NCBI RefSeq assembly: GCF_900324475.1
Contig: NZ_LT992502.1
Coordinates: 62,001-126,000 of the forward strand
Source: Enterobacter bugandensis
GTDB lineage: Bacteria > Pseudomonadota > Gammaproteobacteria > Enterobacterales > Enterobacteriaceae
Direction of reading: 5' to 3'
DNA: 64,000 bases
The notes under the pieces were generated by a model that saw only the letters and a program-made list of their open reading frames with translations, was not told where the DNA came from and searched no databases. The translations under genes and the position numbers were made by a program. Positions 60,999-64,000 of this stretch are shown here, piece after piece; position 1 is the first letter of the stretch; each line of letters opens with the position of its first letter.

Positions 60999-62027
60999 AT
61001 GAAAGCGTTATCCAAACTGAAAGCGGAAGAAGGGATTTGGATGACCGACGTGCCGGAGCCGGAAGTCGGTCATAACGATCTGCTGATCAAAATTCGTAAA
61101 ACCGCCATCTGCGGTACTGACGTTCACATCTACAACTGGGATCAGTGGTCGCAAAAAACCATTCCTGTCCCAATGGTTGTCGGTCACGAATATGTTGGTG
61201 AAGTGGTCGGCATCGGCCAGGAAGTCAAAGGCTTTAGCATTGGCGATCGCGTCTCTGGTGAAGGCCATATTACCTGCGGTCACTGCCGTAACTGTCGCGG
61301 TGGCCGTACGCACCTGTGCCGCAACACCGTCGGCGTGGGCGTAAACCGTCCGGGCTGCTTCGCGGAATACCTGGTGATCCCGGCGTTTAACGCCTTCAAA
61401 ATCCCGGACAATATCTCTGACGATCTGGCCTCCATCTTCGACCCGTTCGGCAATGCGGTACACACCGCGCTCTCCTTCGACCTGGTAGGTGAAGACGTGC
61501 TGGTTTCCGGCGCCGGCCCAATCGGCATTATGGCGGCAGCCGTGGCGAAGCACGTGGGCGCGCGCAACGTGGTGATCACCGACGTGAATGAATACCGCCT
61601 GTCGCTGGCGCGCAAAATGGGCGTCACCCGCGCGGTGGATGTCTCGAAAGAGAGCCTGACCGACGTGATGGAAGAGTTGGGCATGACCGAAGGCTTTGAC
61701 GTCGGCCTGGAGATGTCCGGCGCGCCGCCGGCGTTCCGCACCATGCTGGACACCATGAACCACGGTGGCCGTATCGCGATGCTGGGCATTCCGCCGTCAG
61801 ATATGTCCATCGACTGGAATAAAGTCATCTTCAAAGGGCTGTTCATCAAAGGCATCTATGGCCGCGAGATGTTCGAAACCTGGTACAAGATGGCAGCGCT
61901 GATCCAGTCCGGTCTGGATCTGTCCCCGATTATCACTCACCGTTTCTCCATCGATGAGTTCCAGCAGGGCTTCGACGCGATGCGTTCCGGCCAGTCAGGG
62001 AAAGTGATCCTGAGCTGGGATAAGTAA
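60999..62027 (+). CDS. tdh: L-threonine 3-dehydrogenase
   Basis: 342 residues, zinc MDR family: catalytic zinc [10 protein letters not shown] and GHEYVGEVV, structural zinc [18 protein letters not shown] site [12 protein letters not shown]. The ATG at 60999 follows a GTG at 60996; the ATG matches the E. coli start. Operon kbl-tdh, Lrp-regulated in E. coli. Confidence 0.97.
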   Translation: MKALSKLKAEEGIWMTDVPEPEVGHNDLLIKIRKTAICGTDVHIYNWDQWSQKTIPVPMVVGHEYVGEVVGIGQEVKGFSIGDRVSGEGHITCGHCRNCRGGRTHLCRNTVGVGVNRPGCFAEYLVIPAFNAFKIPDNISDDLASIFDPFGNAVHTALSFDLVGEDVLVSGAGPIGIMAAAVAKHVGARNVVITDVNEYRLSLARKMGVTRAVDVSKESLTDVMEELGMTEGFDVGLEMSGAPPAFRTMLDTMNHGGRIAMLGIPPSDMSIDWNKVIFKGLFIKGIYGREMFETWYKMAALIQSGLDLSPIITHRFSIDEFQQGFDAMRSGQSGKVILSWDK

Positions 62028-62030
62028 ACA

Positions 62031-62056
62031 AAAAGGGGCCTCAGGCCCCTTTTTTA
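62031..62056. terminator. Bidirectional terminator after tdh
   Basis: AAAAGGGGCC and GGCCCCTTTT arms around TCA, with A- and T-runs on both sides, between convergent tdh and the next gene. Confidence 0.9.
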
Positions 62057-62968
62057 CTGATTCTTTTTCTCTTCGTCCGTCAGGTAGCGCACCTTGCGGG
62101 TATAGTCCTGCCCTTTGAACAGCAATTTGTTATCCGGCGATTCCAGATACTTCTGCCATTCGGAAAGCGGGAAACCCCCGTGCGCGCCAATCACCTCTTT
62201 CGGCACAACGGCTTCCTGACCGCCGATCTTCTTGGAGACCGGCCAGTTCATCCAGTCGCCCAGGTTAACCGTTTTAACATCCAGCATGTCCAGCAGCGCA
62301 GCGAGCGGCAGCTGATCGGTCGGCGGCTGCGTGTCGTCCATCAGCTCCCAGGTATCCTGGAACAGCGTCAGCCACAGCGGGCAGATGCGACGCCAGGTCT
62401 TTTTGGTTGCGGCAAGAAACGCGCCGTTAACGTGATCGACCAGATACGGGCGCACCGTTTCTTTGTAATATGCCGGCACTTTATCTGCGGGGGCGCCGTC
62501 CAGCTTGGCGATCATTTTGCCCTGACGGAAGCTGGAGTAGATGTGCATATCGGCCATGTTGATCTGGGGCATCTTCAGCAGGTTGAGATCGGAGTCGATC
62601 ATCAATACGCCTTCTCCGCGCGCCTGAAGCGGAGCGTTAAGCTTCACCAGACGGCTGAGGTAGATCTGCTTATAGCGGTACCCCTCTTCACGTTTTGGCA
62701 GCGTGAGGGTCACAACGCGGGTTTTTGGCGGCAGCTCGCCGAAAGCAGATTCAGGCTGATCGCTGACGATAACAATCTCGCTGACGTCGGTGGCGTAACG
62801 CTCTGCAAAGGTCGCTGATAATAACGCCTCTTCGACGAAATCCGCGCCCGTACAAGGGATCACGATGGAATCAACCGCAACGAGATCGCGCGTGGCCGGA
62901 AGGGAAGCGTAAGGAATGTTATGACGCCCGGTAATGTGGCGGTAGCGAGCATTCAGGAATTTAAACAT
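62054..62968 (-). CDS. Putative glycosyltransferase (GT-A like)
   Basis: 304 residues, no family I can name with certainty. VDSIVIPCTGADFVEEALLS and VLMIDSDLNLLKMPQINMAD (a DxD-type site) suggest a GT-A glycosyltransferase; VNGAFLAATKKTWRRICP resembles acceptor-side loops. GAGAAG precedes the ATG. It follows, on the same strand, a GT4 gene with a 15-base gap, so both may modify LPS or another surface sugar. Confidence 0.6.
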   Translation of the reverse strand: MFKFLNARYRHITGRHNIPYASLPATRDLVAVDSIVIPCTGADFVEEALLSATFAERYATDVSEIVIVSDQPESAFGELPPKTRVVTLTLPKREEGYRYKQIYLSRLVKLNAPLQARGEGVLMIDSDLNLLKMPQINMADMHIYSSFRQGKMIAKLDGAPADKVPAYYKETVRPYLVDHVNGAFLAATKKTWRRICPLWLTLFQDTWELMDDTQPPTDQLPLAALLDMLDVKTVNLGDWMNWPVSKKIGGQEAVVPKEVIGAHGGFPLSEWQKYLESPDNKLLFKGQDYTRKVRYLTDEEKKNQ

Positions 62969-62983
62969 GTTCTTCTCGTTTGG

Positions 62984-64000
62984 TTATTGCGCGCCAAGAA
63001 CGGCCTCGACACCGTTAACATAGCTTTCAATGGCATACACGTTGCAGACATTCTGGTGCGCGGCTGCGGCGAGCCGGGCGCGCAGAGCAGGATCCTGCCA
63101 GATATTATCCAGATGTTGAGCAAGTTGCGACACATCGCTCCACGGAAACAGCAGCCCGGTCGACTCATGGTCGATCAATTCTGCCGTGCCGGTTACCTTT
63201 GAGCCAATCACCGGGATATTCAGCAGCATTGCCTCCAGCACGACGCGGGGCAAACCTTCGCTCTTCGAAGCCAGAATAAACGCGTCAAAGGTGGCGAGAT
63301 AGTCAAAAGGCGTGTTCTGGAAACCGGTAAAAATGATGTGCTCAGCAATCCCCAGCGCGTCAGCCTGCGCCGTCAGCGCGCCGCGTTCAGCCCCTTCACC
63401 GACCAGCACCATCTTCCATTTTGCTTGCGGGTGCTTCTGGTTGAACTGGGCCAGCGCCTCCAGCGTGTGGTGATTGGACTTGCGAGGGATAAGCGACCCA
63501 ATGCTGCCGAACACAAACGTCTCATCATCAATGTTCAGACGCTGGCGCATGGCGCGTCGGTCGGGCAAAGGCTGGTGGATGTCGATGGCGTTGTTGACCG
63601 TGGTACACAGCTCGGGCCGGACGCCATGCTGAAGAAGCACGCGTTCAACGCCGTGCGAGACGGCGATGATTTTTGTGGCATGGGCATTCACCAGCTTCAC
63701 CAGCGGTGGGGTCAATACAGGTTCAATGCGACAGTGCTGAATCAACCGCGCCTGCAGTTTCGCTGCCGCGAGATAGCCTTCCTCATTTGAGCCGGGTTGG
63801 TTATTCATATAGAGCGTATCGAAACCGCCCTCCATGAAAAGCGTCTCGATTTTGCTGACGTTAGGCCTGATTCGCCACAGGATATCCACGTAACGAGTCA
63901 ATGCCTTACGGGCGCTGCGTGAGAAAAAAAGCAGGCTACGTCCCGCTTCCTTCAGTAATTTGGCCCAGAGCGGCTGCTGACGCTGAGGGATCACGATGAG
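62984..64000 (-). CDS. Family-4 glycosyltransferase (5' end outside window)
   Basis: The frame is open through the right edge, so the N-terminal part is missing. Visible GT-B donor domain: FVFGSIGSLIPRKSNHHTLEAL, VLVGEGAERGALT, ILASKSEGLPRVVLEAMLLNIPVIGSKVTGTAELI (E-x7-E type). A GTG at 63994 could be a start, but the upstream codons are also coding-like and the acceptor domain would be short. Likely LPS or capsule related. Confidence 0.75.
   Translation of the reverse strand, partial: LIVIPQRQQPLWAKLLKEAGRSLLFFSRSARKALTRYVDILWRIRPNVSKIETLFMEGGFDTLYMNNQPGSNEEGYLAAAKLQARLIQHCRIEPVLTPPLVKLVNAHATKIIAVSHGVERVLLQHGVRPELCTTVNNAIDIHQPLPDRRAMRQRLNIDDETFVFGSIGSLIPRKSNHHTLEALAQFNQKHPQAKWKMVLVGEGAERGALTAQADALGIAEHIIFTGFQNTPFDYLATFDAFILASKSEGLPRVVLEAMLLNIPVIGSKVTGTAELIDHESTGLLFPWSDVSQLAQHLDNIWQDPALRARLAAAAHQNVCNVYAIESYVNGVEAVLGAQ

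Overview
The window reads as a chromosomal segment of a member of the Enterobacteriaceae, most likely Enterobacter or a close relative (an inference). From selC rightwards the gene order follows E. coli K-12: selC, yicJ, yicI, yicH, xanP, gltS, recG, trmH, spoT, rpoZ, gmk, ligB, yicG, yicC, rph, pyrE, slmA, dut, coaBC, radC, rpmB, rpmG, mutM, coaD, waa genes, hldD, kbl, tdh. The lipopolysaccharide core genes are of the Klebsiella/Enterobacter kind (waaE next to coaD, plus WabG-, WabH- and WabN-like proteins) rather than the E. coli kind. No gene-free stretch exceeds 300 bases.

Left accessory part (1-20700). A TetR-controlled RND efflux operon (eefABC-like, minus strand) carries a frameshift in the adaptor gene. 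Next come a GNAT acetyltransferase, nlpA and a metallo-beta-lactamase-fold hydrolase. At about 9445 a GlxA-type AraC regulator is cut off inside its DNA-binding domain and joined to the tail of a CdiA/haemagglutinin-like protein: a pretoxin region with a degenerate VENN motif, a glycine-rich C-terminus broken by one frameshift, and an adjacent multi-pass membrane protein that looks like a cognate immunity protein. This is the most unusual locus here. It is followed by an AAA ATPase, a LysR regulator with a divergent aldo/keto reductase, SDR and SRPBCC cassette, a DUF523-DUF1722 protein, a periplasmic hydroxyisourate hydrolase, an MlrA-like MerR regulator divergent from the lipocalin gene blc, and a second GNAT protein.

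selC-flanking debris (18.3-20.7 kb). Beside the selenocysteine tRNA lie a rhuM gene with an internal deletion, a SymE-like toxin, a ribbon-helix-helix-like small gene frameshifted at a run of eight A, and an AT-rich DUF6680-type gene. There is no integrase, so this looks like the eroded remains of a tRNA-associated island.

Conserved middle (21-45.8 kb). It holds alpha-xyloside uptake and cleavage (yicJ-yicI), an AsmA-like protein, xanthine and glutamate transport, the gmk and rpoZ-spoT-trmH-recG genes (nucleotide, ppGpp and DNA repair functions), LigB, the rph-pyrE operon with its attenuator hairpin, slmA, coaBC-dut, radC, and rpmB-rpmG-mutM.

LPS core region (45.4-64 kb). On the minus strand, waaQ-wabG-wabH-GT2-waaA-waaE-coaD and hldD-waaF-waaC-GT9-GT2-waaL face a plus-strand wabN-like deacetylase lying between them. 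Together they cover ADP-heptose supply, inner-core heptose and Kdo transfer, outer-core sugars and O-antigen ligation. kbl-tdh (threonine catabolism) and two further glycosyltransferase genes complete the window, the last one cut by the right edge.
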